In this document: piece by piece, positions 1 to 12,142 of the stretch
How positions within the stretch are numbered: position 1 is the first letter of the stretch
Layout of the letters: each line of letters opens with the position of its first letter
Assembly (NCBI GenBank): GCA_015039365.1
Contig: WION01000449.1
Location: 1-43,104 of the forward strand
Direction of reading: 5' to 3'
DNA: 43,104 nucleotides
Source: Amanita rubescens
Taxonomy: Eukaryota; Basidiomycota; Agaricomycetes; Agaricales; Amanitaceae
Made by a program: the position numbers and the translations under genes
The notes under the pieces: model-generated
Seen by the model: only the letters and a program-made list of their open reading frames with translations
What the model was told of the DNA's origin: nothing
Database searches by the model: none

Positions 1-760
1 TAAGATGGTCGGTAATACAGGATCCCCAGTAATTTCAGCTTCGTGTAGTTCAGTAGGTTCCAGGACTCTCTGTATCATTACACCGTGCGGAGAGATCGGC
101 CATGCCTTGCGCACAATGAATGGGAGTGAGAAAGTGTATTCGAAGCCATTTCGGAGAAATATGCGACCAATACTTCGTAGAAAGACGAAAACAGCGGGAA
201 TGAGTCGCACTGGACCTGCTTCTGGCTTTTGTTCACGCTGTAGCTGGGCGAAAGGCCCAAATGTGGGCTTGTCGGAGGAGTTGCGCGCGTTTGCCTCGGA
301 ATCTAGATCTGCGTATCGTGCCGTGTTGTGCGCTTGAAGAGAAGGACAAAACGTCGACTGCTCAAGAAGGCCAATGCACGCCCATTGGATGGACTGGCCT
401 TCCTCGCTAAAGTTCCACTTTTTCCGCATCACAACCTCCCGAACCAACCACAACAGTGTGCGCGTTCCACGTCAGTTCCTCCTCCTCCCATGTATCCGAC
501 ACAGCATTCAGAAACACGGATGACTGGATGGAAGAGATGTGATCGGTATCTGAGCCGCGAAGAACAAGCTTGATTTTACGCAACAAGTCGGACTCAGAGG
601 GTATGGCGCTTCGGAGGTTTTGGGACGAAAGCAATAATGTTGCGGATGATTTTGCCTCGCCATGTAGTGATATTGTGATGACCGAAGACCCCATCTGATG
701 TCGTTGAGGGCGCGAAGAATTCATGGATTTCGGTGGTTCATTAACATTGCGGCATGCCAC
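1..760 (-). CDS. Anaphase-promoting complex subunit 1 (APC1)-like, N-terminal part, cut by window edge
   Basis: Probable N-terminus of APC1, the scaffold subunit of the nuclear APC/C ubiquitin ligase that drives exit from mitosis. The minus strand from about 760 to 1 encodes, in order, a Ser/Leu-rich leader, EEELTWNAHTVVVGSGG, then KKWNFSEEGQSIQWACIG and, near the edge, IGRIFLRNGFEYTF and PFIVRKAWPISPHGV. This order resembles the fungal APC1/BimE N-terminal beta-propeller region (from memory of the family). The gene continues beyond base 1. The first in-frame ATG is at 760; 692 and other downstream ATGs are possible. The frame breaks once near 438-445: the upstream half ends at a stop at 407-409, while the downstream half is in the next frame, and removing one T in GGTTGTG would join them. 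The family call is moderate because most of the protein lies outside. Confidence 0.55.
438..445 (-). other. One-base frame break in the APC1-like gene
   Basis: On the minus strand the conserved coding text passes from one frame to the next within GGTTGTGATGCGG. No GT-AG intron of plausible size fits. Either an assembly indel or a real disabling mutation. Confidence 0.5.
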
Positions 761-1143
761 GCTGCATTAATAATAGAACACAATTATTTGGCAACTACGC
801 AAGCTTTTGGAGATGCACAATATTTTCTATTACGACGAGCAACCTCAAGCTTCCTTCAGCAAATCCACAAGAAAGCAAAAGAAAATAAATAATTTTAGAG
901 AAATAAAGATTCCAAAATGCCATCGATTAGCAAGTGTAGACGACAATAAGATAAGGGATATGCGATGAGCTCCAAAATCATATGAAAAGAATAAAAAGAA
1001 AGTCCACAGATAATCGTCCCCAAATTCCAACCGATGCATAAGCTTACTAGAACAAACGCACCCTGACGATGAGTATCATAAATAAAGCTTGTATTAACAC
1101 AGCGCATGATTATTGCCAGAGAGAGCGAAGGGAGCAACGTTGC
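761..1143. other. Intergenic, between divergent ends of APC1-like and zinc-finger genes
   Basis: AT-rich spacer with no convincing coding sequence. It should hold the APC1-like promoter (adjacent to 760) and the 3' untranslated region of the minus-strand zinc-finger gene that ends at 1144. I see no repeat or RNA gene. Confidence 0.4.
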
Positions 1144-3935
1144 TTAGCGGACAAGATGCATAGGAACATTGGCATTCGGGGCGCCATTGACGGGAGTCTG
1201 TCGATTTTGTAACGCAAACACATTGTAGGACTTGGTCTCTTCAGCGCCTAGGCGCCAAATATTGGCCAAAGGAGAAGTCCCTTGACGCTTCTTGACAGAC
1301 ACATCTGGGACAATATTCGTTTCCTCTTCCAATGAGGACAAATCAGCAGAGGAACTAGATGATGGAGATAAGGTAGGCGATTGAACTATGTCTTGCAAAA
1401 ATGAGGGTAACAATGGCGCGGGTGCATGCAATTGTTGACCCTGATTAAACTCGGGTCCGGTTGTGTACAGGGGTGACGGCTGGCGATGACCCGACGTCTG
1501 ATATATGGGTCGCGAATTAATGGGGTGACTGGTATATTGCGCCGTCAGTTCCAGTTGCGAGTGAGAACGATGAACAGAATTGTGTGGATGCCCAGATGGC
1601 TCCTGTGGTCGACGAGTGGAGGGTGGGGTTGAAGAGTGTGACCGGACGGCTGGTAGCGGGGAACCGTTGTTGGTGTTGCTATCTGAAAACTGACTATGCG
1701 CAAGGACAGACGTCAGCAATGTGATTCGCTCTGCTTGGATCGCAGCCGAGATGGAATCCCCGTTTCCTTCAGCATCTGTCAAAACTTAGTTAACAGATAC
1801 GAGCCCTGAACGATACAAATTATACCCACAAGGGAGACAGGTCTGGCAAACTTTTCTACGCCGCCAATTAAGGTAATTGCATTTCCTGCAGACCCAATCT
1901 CCAGGTTGCTATGTAAGACGTGAGACATGAGCGACTACTAGTAATGGTTAATCTAATCATTCACTCACATGCGAAATCGGGCCCCGGTTGCCGGTGTTCA
2001 GGATCGGGGGATGTGGTACCCCAGCTAGTCCCCCAGGGCGAATCTGCCCCTGTTCTGGGAGAGGTTCATTATCCGGCCAATACATGATGCAGGGAGAAAG
2101 AGGGTCATTAGATATGTTCCGGACCCTTCCTCCAATTGCGAAAGCACGGCCTGACGGCGTGAGCAGTGGATGAGGAGGCTTCTGCAGAGTACCAAGTGGC
2201 GTACTTGGAGACGACGTGGTCAACGGGGAATTGGGATATGGATAGCAGGGAAGGGGCTGCGGCGAGTAGCTGGTTTGTGAAGTAAATCGTGGTGACAAAA
2301 CAGTGCGGATTCCTGTTTGGTTTGGAATAGGATATTGCAACGGCGCCATGCTGTTGTTGTTACGAGGGCATCCGCAGCCAATACACACAAGATTACGCCT
2401 GTGCAAGATCATACAAGGAAACGATTCTGTCAGCATCACCGTGAAGAGCAGGACGAGAAGAAGAGATGATGAAACAATCACACGCACCCGAAATTATGAG
2501 CGGCACATTTCGGAGATGAACATCTGGAAGAAAACTCGATTCAGTACGGGGATTTCAAATCAATGTTTTCGAGCCGATCGCGGATCGCTTTGCGATAATC
2601 TCAGATCGAATACAAGTGAAACGGCGACATGGAGACCAAGACAGATTGATATGAAGGCACGACTTACATCCAATCACCTATTCTGAAGTTGGATCTTGGA
2701 TTAGGAGGGTTGCTCGAGATCGTATAGTCATGTTTTTGCGTTGGAATCGTTTCAACCGTCGATTGACCAGCCATACGAAGGTCTGGGTAAGAGGAAGAAG
2801 ACCGTAAAGTTAACTGTCGATTAACATGGGGCGAGATATGCTGGGAAGACGTCGGTTGCGTGGAAAGCAGTGACGAATGATGCAGGTTTGATGGAGTCGG
2901 GACTTGAGATTCCGCGACGTGAGAAAGGTCCCCTATTTTTAATTTAAAGGCTTGTAGTTTGTAGTAGGGTTCGAGATCGCTCTCGAGCGCGCCCGTGACC
3001 GTCATCGCAGGACCGGAAAGTGAGAGAACCGCACACGCCTAAAACCAGTAGACATGATGAGAATTTGATATAGAAAAAGAAGGCCTGGGAGCAGAACCAA
3101 GTACGGGCGGTGTGAGAAATGTCCCGTAATCTCCGTATTTACTGCGCACCAGGCTGGACCAGTAGCGCTGAAACACGTGCTGGCGGCGTCGCTCGAAAAG
3201 GAAGAAGGGGCGCTCGAGAAAAGTCACACGGGAGAGTATAGGCACCGATTCGGAACCCCGTGCCGGAACAAAAGCAAAATACAAAGGTAAACTCACCTCC
3301 TCATGAGTTTTAAACACCGCCCATACGCAATCATTCGGTCCCGAATCCCATGGAGTCCATAGTGAAACGGGTGTAGGGATATTTCCTAGGGTGGGGTGCT
3401 GCTGTATATAACCGTAAAGCTTCTGACGGAACGCGAATTCTGGAAACGTACATTTTGCGGGAGAAACACAGCGGATAAAAAAGATTGTGCCAAAACAGGC
3501 AAATTAGATAACTACGCCCGTTACGCATGAGAAAAGAACCAACGTAACGAGAACGCCACTTACCTGGACAACTCGAGAACGCGTAGCGACGAATGCATCG
3601 AACACGGACTTTTGATCTGATGTGTGGGGTGGTGACGTTGAACCCCGCTCGCTGCTCGCAGACGAGGGAGGGGATAGATCGTGCGCTAAAGGCTTGGGCG
3701 CGAAAGTGTCGATGACAGTGGGAAAGTCTTGTTCCGATTCTTTGGATGGGTAACGGAAAGACATTGATATGGCGAACGGCCCATCTAGAGGGCGAGTTGA
3801 AGAGCCATTAGAGAGAGCCAAGGAGGGAGGATCGCTAGAGGAATACTGGGGAAAGGTAGAGGATATATTCATATCCTGGAGGCGGGAAAGAAGATCGTCC
3901 ATAAAGAGGGGACCGCGAAAATCCGCTGGACTCAT
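1144..3935 (-). CDS. RanBP2-type zinc-finger protein (Nrp1/ARP-like RNA-binding protein)
   Basis: Seven exons on the minus strand: about 3935-3564, 3439-3297, 3038-2668, 2523-2488, 2398-1969, 1908-1826 and 1778-1144. The N-terminal exon starts MSPADFRGPLFMDDLL; the next two carry an RRM-like stretch (FAFRQKLYGYIQQHPTLGN, then PVSLWTPWD and WAVFKTHEE). Two RanBP2 (ZnF_RBZ) fingers follow. The first is GDWICSSPKCAAHNFGRN then LVCIGCG (W-x-C-x4-C-x3-N-x6-C-x2-C), the second GDWVCRKCNYLNWRRRKVC then QTC. Between and after them the protein is Pro/Ser/Asn-rich and probably disordered. This architecture is that of fungal Nrp1-like RNA-binding proteins, where RBZ fingers bind single-stranded RNA. Two splice junctions (exon 1/2 and exon 6/7) are each out of phase by one base although the flanking text is clearly collinear. 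Confidence 0.7.
2488..2523 (-). other. 36-nt micro-exon carrying half of a zinc finger
   Basis: Minus-strand exon flanked by an acceptor TTCCAG and a donor GTGCGT. With the last two bases of the preceding exon it encodes ICSSPKCAAHNFG, supplying the first two cysteines and the conserved asparagine of RBZ finger 1. Phases on both sides fit exactly (2 in, 2 out). Confidence 0.75.
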
Positions 3936-5261
3936 TCCTGTTTGACAACGTTATGTTTTCGTGTACCCGCAGTAAAGCCGAGGGATAAGAGAGGGAAAGA
4001 CGGACAAGAACGGGGGGTTAAATCCGCCCACGGCTTGTCAAGAGAGGTGATATTGATGGCTGAGGAAGAGTAGAAGAGAGTTGATGGGAGATCGTCGCAA
4101 GGCGTTCAATCGAACGGGATCCTTAAGAGCAAGGATATTTTGGGAGACTTGGTGACCCGTTATAGGCGTAAGGATTACGCAGAGAGCTGAGAGCGGAGAA
4201 ATCACCGAATCGTGATTGATAATTTAGGACGTGTCTGAAGTGACGAGAGAAGCGATGATCTTCGTTGTGAGAGGTGTTGTTGGACTGCGCGGTAACGGAA
4301 GACAGAGGAGGCGCTTGAGGGACGGGTGCGACAGGGTGTTGTTTTCCCAACGGGTTTTAGCACCACCGCCTCCACCACCGAGCCAGGGTCCGCAGAATTG
4401 CATGGAGATTGCAGCGATTTGTTTGCCTCTGCATAATTCAGCGCCTAATAGATCTTAAAATTACAAATCCCGCAAAGTCTCGCCAATTTCAAATTCACCG
4501 CATTGGGCAATGGGCATCCCTTACCCAGGATCAGATTGCCTGGATCTTCTATTGCTTTTTGCAATCTCGCTAGTGCTCGTTTTGTTCTTTGTACTGCCCA
4601 TTTTCTGCTTGCCTGTTGCTGGAACGTCGTTGATCGAGACATGGAACCAAGTTTATCAGACTATTTCCATTCGTAGCGCCGAGGAATACCCTGAATTTCT
4701 CATGGAACACAGATGCCGAGACTATGTCGCTTCGGCTATCACCGGTTCACCCAAGAAACGCCGTCCGAGTTGCCTGTCACCCTTTTCTGGCGCCATCACT
4801 GTTTTATACTGATTTTCGTTGCTTCACAACCGTTATCCCATGGAGATTAGGGCACCCGCACACGTCACATAAATTGAATCCTTTATGACATCCACAATTT
4901 ACGACATTATCGGAGTGTACGTGCAAAAGCTACCGACGTTTGCTGACCTTGTCGTCACTTTAGACCGTTGTCTCTGGCTCCAACATATGCGCTGAACAAG
5001 TATCGTGCGTCTCCATCTGGACGCCTAGTCTGCAAATCCGCGGCCTTGACTCGGATATCGGGCCCGAAGTAATAAATTGAACGGTTTCAGGTACAACCCT
5101 CAAAACTTGTCTGCTCGCGGTGAAAGCGGCTTTTGCAATGTCGAACGAGATCCGGAAAAAAAAATTGAGAAAAAAAACACAAGGTTGCATCTGCGAATCA
5201 TCTTGCAGCACATGAGCGATGATCACCTTCCCGACGCTAGGCAAATTTTGGTTGAAGGAAA
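3936..5261. other. Intergenic stretch without an assignable gene
   Basis: About 1.3 kb between the start of the zinc-finger gene and the stop of the helicase gene. Open frames exist on both strands (for example 4445-4642 minus with a basic RTKRALARLQ segment, 4123-4350 minus, and 4510-4812 plus with a hydrophobic N-terminus), but none shows a recognisable domain or conserved splice structure. It must contain the promoter of the zinc-finger gene. Confidence 0.35.
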
Positions 5262-8200
5262 TCATGTTGTTGCAATTGTTCGAGCCGCTTGCAAGTTCCC
5301 GTAAAGTGCTCGGTTGAGAGCATCCCCAGAAAGCCTAATCACCAGACCCTGAGCAGTCAAAAAGTCTGCATATCGTCTCCATGACTCAGCCCCCTTTCCG
5401 CTCTTCGCAACGACTTCACTGCCGTCTAGTTGCGTAACGGCGGCCCTTCTCCTCCCCGCCCTTAGCGTGGTAATGCTGCCGACGACAAATAACCCTCTTT
5501 TTGCTCTTGTCAATCCGACATTCAGCCGTCGTCTGTCGGCAAGGAATCCAATGTGTCCACCCGTATTGTTCCGTACAGTCGAGAATATGATGACTTCTTT
5601 CTCTCGTCCTTCAAAACCGTCTACCGTCTTTATTTCAATGTTGGCGAGTTGCATGGCTCGATAGTCTCCCAAAACTTCGATGATCCGTTTTTGATGCTTT
5701 GCATCCCGCTTTAGCAGCCTTGTTAACAGAGAAACTTGCGCAACATATGGGGCAATTATGCCAATGCCATTTCCTTGCAACTCCTGCGGGTAGCAAATCA
5801 GGAGATGCATCGTTTTTCTGAAGCCATGTCAACGCACCGGGTTGTTTAGTAAGAGGTCTTCCACTATGCTGACGACTATATGCGCCTCGTTGTAATTGAC
5901 TCGACTTCTGTCCTTGAAAGACTCGATACCGGCATGGTCCAAAAAAATGACAGGCGGTCGATGTCCTGTTCCATTTTCCCGTAAATGTTGGGAGTTGGGC
6001 GGATAGAGATGCGGATGGACATTTCCAAAAGCATCAATTGTCCCGTCGATCAGTGACAAATTGTAGAACTCGGTTGCCGGAAAGCGCGAGATCCCCGGAT
6101 GCATGCGATACTGAATATCGAGCATCAACGAAGGGACAACTTAGCAGTTAGCGTTAGCTTTTGTCTTGTTTTAAACGTGATAACACACGCACCACTCTCC
6201 TCTGTCAGCCGCTCGAACAGGCTCATACCTAAGCCCCCTTTTACTGCCTCTCGACTTTGAATAACTGGCGGCAGTTGTTTATGGTCACCGATAAGCGAAA
6301 CATGACGCGACTGGCAGGTATTAGGACAAGATCACAGCATATCAGAATTGTGACATACGCCTTTCATCAGTGGAACCAAGGACGCAGGCTCCGTAGACAT
6401 GGATGCCTCGTCCAGAAACACAACCGGGAAGTCCACGACGTTAAGGGCAGCGGATGCAGACGAGACACATGTAGTGCATATCTTTAAACATTATCAGGAC
6501 AACAACGGATAAAGAACATTCTGCGTACCACATCGGCCTTTTTCACGATGCTTTGCAACATGTCCTGTTCAATGCCATACATCCTCCTTCGGACCGCGAA
6601 TATTTGCCGTTCTAGTGATGCATGCTTTATCTGCAACTTTTCATATTGTTTTTGCGCCTTTGCATCAGAAGTTGCGCTTGCCCGGGCACTTGAAACGGCA
6701 GAAGCCATATCACGTATGCGCCCCTCAAGTTTTTTCTCTTCTTTTACAATTGGTGCCAACACCTTTTGCAAGGGATGCATCTCAATCTGGTAATCTAGCG
6801 TGTGTTTCAGCAAAGAAGATCTGACTTTCTCGCCAAAACCGACGCGTAACGGTTTCACGCCAGTAGCAACAAGGCCTTCAACTAAATTATCGACAGCGAC
6901 GTTGGTGTACGTGCAAACAAGAACGGGATGAGGGACTTCGAAGTGAACCTGATGTTCTACAACTGAGCAGCGGGTGCTAAGATAGGAAATACACGTACCT
7001 TCAAAAGCTTGACAGCCTCGATAATAGTTCTCGTCTTCCCTGTCCCCGGAGGCTGACAACCAATGACGTGAGCTGGCGACTCTCGCAACAGAAGAGGTAA
7101 CGACTTGCCCCTTGTATCAGACTGATTCTCTGCCCAATCATCGTAGCAAGCGCCCTGATCTGCGTTCTGTTCAATCCGCTTAGATCTGGATCACCCTCAA
7201 CCATCACGGGATCGATCTCCGCATATCTCCTCGCCCAGCTTTGGATTCGCATGTCGTCCCTGAATGCACCCATGTGTTCATATCCGCCTTTTCCCTTGCC
7301 AACGGTGCTTCCGTGATCCAGTTTCTGATGTGACGGGTAATCAACATCGTCTGGTGCTTGCAGCATCTGGGGAAGATGTGCATGCTCGGGCGAAAACGAT
7401 CTCAGAAGGACGTCCCGCAGATGGGTTCCGTGTAAAATTGTCTCTTGGTCATTGGGAACAAAATTCGGCTCTTGCAGACGGACATCGTGGTTGAGTCGAG
7501 CCAGGGCAACACGCATACGATCATAGATAAGGTTGGAAATACCAACATCGAGGCGCCAAACGCCTTCGTCGATTTCATACCGTTCTGTGAAGGAAACATT
7601 GACTGAAGTGCCAGTTGTTAGCCACGACAGAGCCATGAATTGGTGTCTCTTGCAGTGGATCTATGCGTGAAACAAGCACTTGGGTACCAGGTACTGTAAA
7701 CATTGGTAATCAGCAAAGGGGCTTGGAGCATAAATGAATTCATACTCGAAGCGATGGTCGGGGAGGACAACGCCAGGACCGAGGATAAATGACGCGACTG
7801 GACGACCAAACTGGGTAGCTTGAAGCCAGAACGCTGAAACACCAGTGAGACAATAACCTTCTTCTCTAAGACGGTCGAGGGGCCAGCCTGATAGTCGGTC
7901 TTTCAAAGTTGCCTCTGCTTCAGTTTGCTCGAAGGTCAACAGGGGATTGAACCTAGTTACGTCGGCGGAAAGTAAAGATGAGTAGGAAACAAACTGTACC
8001 TGTCTTTGTATGCTGTAATTGCCTCATAAAATGGTTCATCCATCTGCACATCGACATTTGGCGGCTGATTTCGCTTAATAAAACCTCGAGTAGGCCTATC
8101 TGGCGGTTTTCTGGAGCGAGATGGGGCTCTCAAGCGCCAATCGAATCTGTCTTGTTCATTGTTCGTGTAAACTTCCGAGTTGTTTTCCCCAGTGTCGTCG

Positions 8201-8400
8201 ACTTGAAGCCATCCACGCTCCGCAGCGGATAGAAAAGACGTGCCACGCGCCCGGCGAGGCGTAAGAGTACTTGCGGGTGCTCGGCCCGACAGAGCGCGCG
8301 TACACTTATTAGCTGTCGCGCGACAGAAATTTAGGATACTGAGATTAGGGTGGAGTGAGGTATGATATAGTGCGGACTTGATGGGAATGGCGAATTGTTT
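5262..8400 (-). CDS. UPF1/IGHMBP2-like superfamily-1 helicase
   Basis: Multi-exon minus-strand gene for an SF1 DNA/RNA helicase. Motifs in order: Q-motif LNRTQIRAL; Walker A GPPGTGKT, split by an intron at 7053-7108; motif Ia CTYTNVAVDNL; a coiled-coil-like insertion (6540-6800); Walker B/DEAA-type VVFLDEASMS; motif III LIGDHKQLPPV; motif IV IQYRMHPGIS; motif V VDGFEGREKEVII; motif VI GLTRAKRG. This is the UPF1-like set. The N-terminal part holds a stalk/1B-like segment (VLVSRIDPLQETPIHGS, WRLDVG). The C-terminus ends at 5262; the NNP/ELQG junction at 5838/5783 is a normal 54-nt intron. The start is unresolved: the frame is open to about 8555, but its first ATG is at 8043, and the upstream text is Arg/Ser-rich like a mitochondrial presequence. 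Two one-base breaks occur near 7690 and 7605. Confidence 0.8.
7053..7108 (-). other. GC-AG intron inside the helicase Walker A motif
   Basis: The exon ends ...CAAGGG (IQG), followed by GCAAGT and, 56 nt from the exon boundary, GTTGTCAG, then CCTCCGGGG. Joining gives LIQG|PPGTGKT exactly in phase. The donor is GC instead of GT but the rest (GCAAGT) matches the usual GC-donor context. Confidence 0.8.
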
Positions 8401-8894
8401 TCGAGGTCTAGAGATTACGACATTATCGGATGCTACAGAAACGGAGGCAAGGAGGTGGTTAAAGCGTCTGTGAGCCAGTGTGGCGACTCGACAGCTGGCG
8501 AGGAGTAAAGCTTGAACGTGAGAACGGCGCGGAGAAATGAAGGGTTAATCCGCCCGGGCCGGTGCTTGACTCCGAACCGACGTCGCGGAATTACAACTTT
8601 GGGTACTCAAGGCCGTACTCCATAACGGACCTAGGTGTTTAGTGTGCAGACCCCTCGGGATCGGCTGGGAGATGTTCCGTCGAGTCTAAATTGTTCTACT
8701 CCTATCAAAGAATCCTCGTCATTGGTAATCCTCGGCTGTCCAACTTCCAGGTTTCATGCCTTTGTCAACGTTACTCGGTTTATGCCATCCAACCGGAAGC
8801 AGGTTTTCCACTTAATGGCCCCTCGCCGATTGCATGTTACAGGTTGCGCTGTTTTTCCGCGCATCGCCACCTGTGCCTATATCATTCCACAACC
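8401..8894. other. Spacer between helicase 5' end and MFS copy 1
   Basis: Probably holds the helicase 5' leader (minus) and the promoter of MFS copy 1 (plus). A segment near 8810-8845 weakly resembles the conserved leader found upstream of MFS copies 2-4. No separate gene recognised. Confidence 0.35.
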
Positions 8895-11258
8895 ATGGTA
8901 CCGATGATGATGCCAGGCATTGAACCACCAATGGACCCAATCCTAGACCAACAACTGGCAATGAGCAAACGCAAGGGAAAGGCGCCAAGCATGTTCAAGT
9001 CAGTGGCATTGATTATATCATGTTCGCTGGCTATGATCGTAAACGTATGTCTGCCAGAAGTGATTGTCCTTGATAGTTCTGACGACGCATGACAGACGTC
9101 GAATACCACATCGGTCTCTATAGCATTGCCTACAATTGGTCGTGAACTTAACATTAGCCCACCAAGACTACAATGGCTGGTATGTTCAAAACATGATCTC
9201 CCCGTTGCGTGTTTGATGGGAAATTAGGTATCAGCATATGCGCTCAGTTCCGCATGTCTTCTTGTTCTGTGCGGTCGTCTGGCGGATCTCTATGGAAGAA
9301 AATTGGTATTCTTCGCTGGGTCAATATGGCTTTTTGCATTTTCTCTCGCCTGTGGCTTCGCAAAAGGTAAGCAATCGCTATCTTGGTCTACCTTTTGCAT
9401 TTCTAACTTCTCTCCTTCCCACAGATGAGTTGACGCTAGATATTTTGCGAGGATTCCAAGGCGCAGGAGCGGCTGCTACGATACCCGCATCGGTGAATAG
9501 AGAGCATCTTCCTCTCGTCAAAATAAACTCACATGGCTTCTAGCTGGGTATTCTTGCTAACGCATTCCCAATCAGTAGTGGAAGGATGCGCTCAATAGCA
9601 TTCGCGACTTTTGCAGCAGGCGCACCTGTAGGAGCCTTCATGGGCACATGCATCGGCGCCGTCTTGACACAAGCTGACAAAGTAAAATAAATTTCGGGTT
9701 CATTTTATCAGACTGACTAACTTGCACTTTCAGACAAACGTGGCGCTCGACTTTCTATCTCTCCACGGGGTTGACTGGTTTCTATCTGTTGATTGGCTTC
9801 TTGGTTATTGACAAGGACGAACCATCAATGGAAAAGGATAAACGAGTGGACTGGCTCGGCGGTGCCTTGGTCACAGCTGGTCTCGTTCTGATCATTTTTG
9901 TACTGAGTGACGGCGAAATTGCACCCAATAAATGGGCCACATCATGTGAGTTGTGCTACAAGGGTTTGATTTCCATCGTCTGACATTACACAAGATATCA
10001 TCGCGTGTCTCATTCTCGGCTGCGCCTTTATCGGTCTCTTCATACTGTGGCAATGGTATCTCGAACGTATGCTGGATAATCCAAATGCCCAATACTCCAA
10101 GTGGACCCCACCTCCTCTCATGAAACTGTCCTTGTGGACCCGTGGAAATGGACGTTTCTCTGTGATCATGATCATCGCTCTCCTAACATGGTGTACTTTC
10201 TTGGGATGGAACCTTTGGACGACGGTATGAATTCGAATGCTTTTTTTTTCAACGTAACCTCTAACCATTTTCCACGATAGCTCTACTATCAGAATTACTT
10301 AAATCTCAAACCAATCCCCACCATGCTTCGTTTCATTCCCATGTTCATAACAGGTGTCTTGCTCAACATGATCGTGGTCCTCACTATACACCGTGTCCCC
10401 GTTGTCTGGCTGCTTGGTAAATATTCGTTTAAATTACGAGTCAATGCCTTCTTACTCGCCCCTCAGGAATTGGCACATTTGTCACAGGTTGCGCACCCAT
10501 TTTCTTCGCAGTTATCATCCCAAGCTCCCCATATTGGGCATTTGGCTTCCCCAGTTCTATCTGTGCAGTGTTTGGCGCCGACTTCGTTTTCGCTGCGGGA
10601 ACCCTCTACGTTTCCAAGATAGTAAAAGAAGATGAACAAAGTTTAGCCGGTGGCATGTTCCAAACAATGACCCAGGTAACGTTATTCGTTCGCTCCGCCG
10701 ATTCGTTCGCTGACGTAGCTCCACTCATGACTAGGCCGGAACCGCACTCGGAGTGATCGTGACCTACTATTATATATAATCGCGTCCTCTCGCAGGATTC
10801 TCGTAAGCTAGGTGTCATCGTTGACGCGAATCAGGACAACGCACCCAGATCCGCCCAATTGAAAGCCTATCAAGGCAGCACAATGGGGAGCCTTTTGTTT
10901 CGCAATGATCGGTACGCAGTTTTTCCCATTTCAATGCGATGCACTATTCATTTCTCTTTCCTTAGCAACGATACTTGTCATCATCTTCTTCAGACGTGTC
11001 GGTATCATCGGAGTGAAAGGTGGTGCCCACGGCGCTCCAGGACCTGCAACTCAGCACGACGATGACAAACCTACCAGGTCGTCATTGACTTTAGCCCAGG
11101 CAAAAGATTTGGAGAAAATGATGAACTCTCCACCATCCGAGTACCCATCATCAGACTCTACTCCAACAGGATCACCCGCAATATCTACGGAAAGGTTAGG
11201 AACAGGTTTCCACAGGATAATGGTTGCTAGCCCTACGATGCCTAGCAAACCACTGTAA
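8895..11258 (+). pseudogene. MFS transporter, tandem copy 1 (DHA2/ATR1-like), with three one-base frame breaks
   Basis: First of four paralogues of a plasma-membrane-type drug:H+ antiporter gene with the exon layout of intact copy 4. Recognisable parts: N-terminal SVALIISCSLAMIVN (TM1), exon CLLVLCGRLADLYGRKLVF (MFS motif A), LDILRGFQGAGAAATIPAS, FATFAAGAPVGAF (antiporter motif C-like), VDWLGGALVTAG and KWTPPPLMKLSLWTRGNG. Relative to the other copies it carries an extra G near 9672 before the LTK splice site, an extra T near 10770 (ACCTACTATT, giving a stop) and an extra G near 10875 (CAAGGCAGC). Each shifts the frame by one, so as written it is broken; sequence error is possible because all three are single insertions. 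Start could be 8895, 8910 or 8931; the last aligns with paralogue starts. Confidence 0.7.
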
Positions 11259-12142
11259 TCATTAGCACTTGGCATTGAGATTTGGAGAACCCATTATACA
11301 TATTATAATTGCACATTCAATATTCACGTAGAATCGTATATGCATCTTGTATTTATACTTGCGTATAATAATCAAATGGACTAGTTTACCTAATTCATCG
11401 CGATAACAGCGTTAACTACCAAGTATATAGTACCCCGTGTGGTTCAGAATAACCGGATCCACTGATCCCGTAAGTATACCCACCCCAATATGTCAAGGAA
11501 CAACCGGGATCCGCTCGGTCAACTATACAAGTACGTTACGCGCCGCAAACATATTCTCATCGTAACACATATATCATTTGGCGTCCTATACAGCTTGGGT
11601 CTTGAGAATCTGAGACGTAACGACGTTTTGCATCGGAGAGAAAGCATTGGTCACACTGTGGCCTACGTGGTACTTACCATACAGGATGACTTGGTCTAGC
11701 TTCATCTCTGTACCAAGGTTAGCCTAACCCCGAGGATATAATAGGCCGCTTTTGTCCCATGTAAGAGTGCAGGTACTGGCCCCTAACGTGGCAAGGATTC
11801 TCCGCTTGGGCCTTTGTAATCCCCCCCGCTTACAGCGTGGCAATCGCACGATATCATCGGGTTGTGTCGGAAGTTTCGTGTAGTAGCGGGAGATAGCGGT
11901 TTCCCTTATTCGTCTTTCTGATCCCAAGCCTTGAATACTTAACGTCTGGCTGTAAGTGAACTACGTGGAAGAATAAATCCAAATGTGGATGTTCGCATGG
12001 TTAGGGCCACGTGTGTGATCAAACTATTATCGAAAATAGAATAATATACTCACGACTACTAGGAGACGTGTGGGAAGCTTAAAGCTTAATTCAGCGTTAT
12101 GACATTAAGGTTCTCTCACAGAGTCACGCTTACATTGGTAAT

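Noticed and set aside
4510..4812. 100-codon plus-strand ORF with a hydrophobic N-terminus resembling a membrane protein
   Set aside because: It is isolated, of low-complexity Leu/Phe composition, and is antisense to an equally open frame; no family seen.
5783..5838. Apparent stop and frameshift in the helicase between LLLNNP and GNGIGIIAPY
   Set aside because: A 54-nt GT-AG intron (GTGCGT...CCCGCAG) removes it and joins NNP to ELQG in phase.
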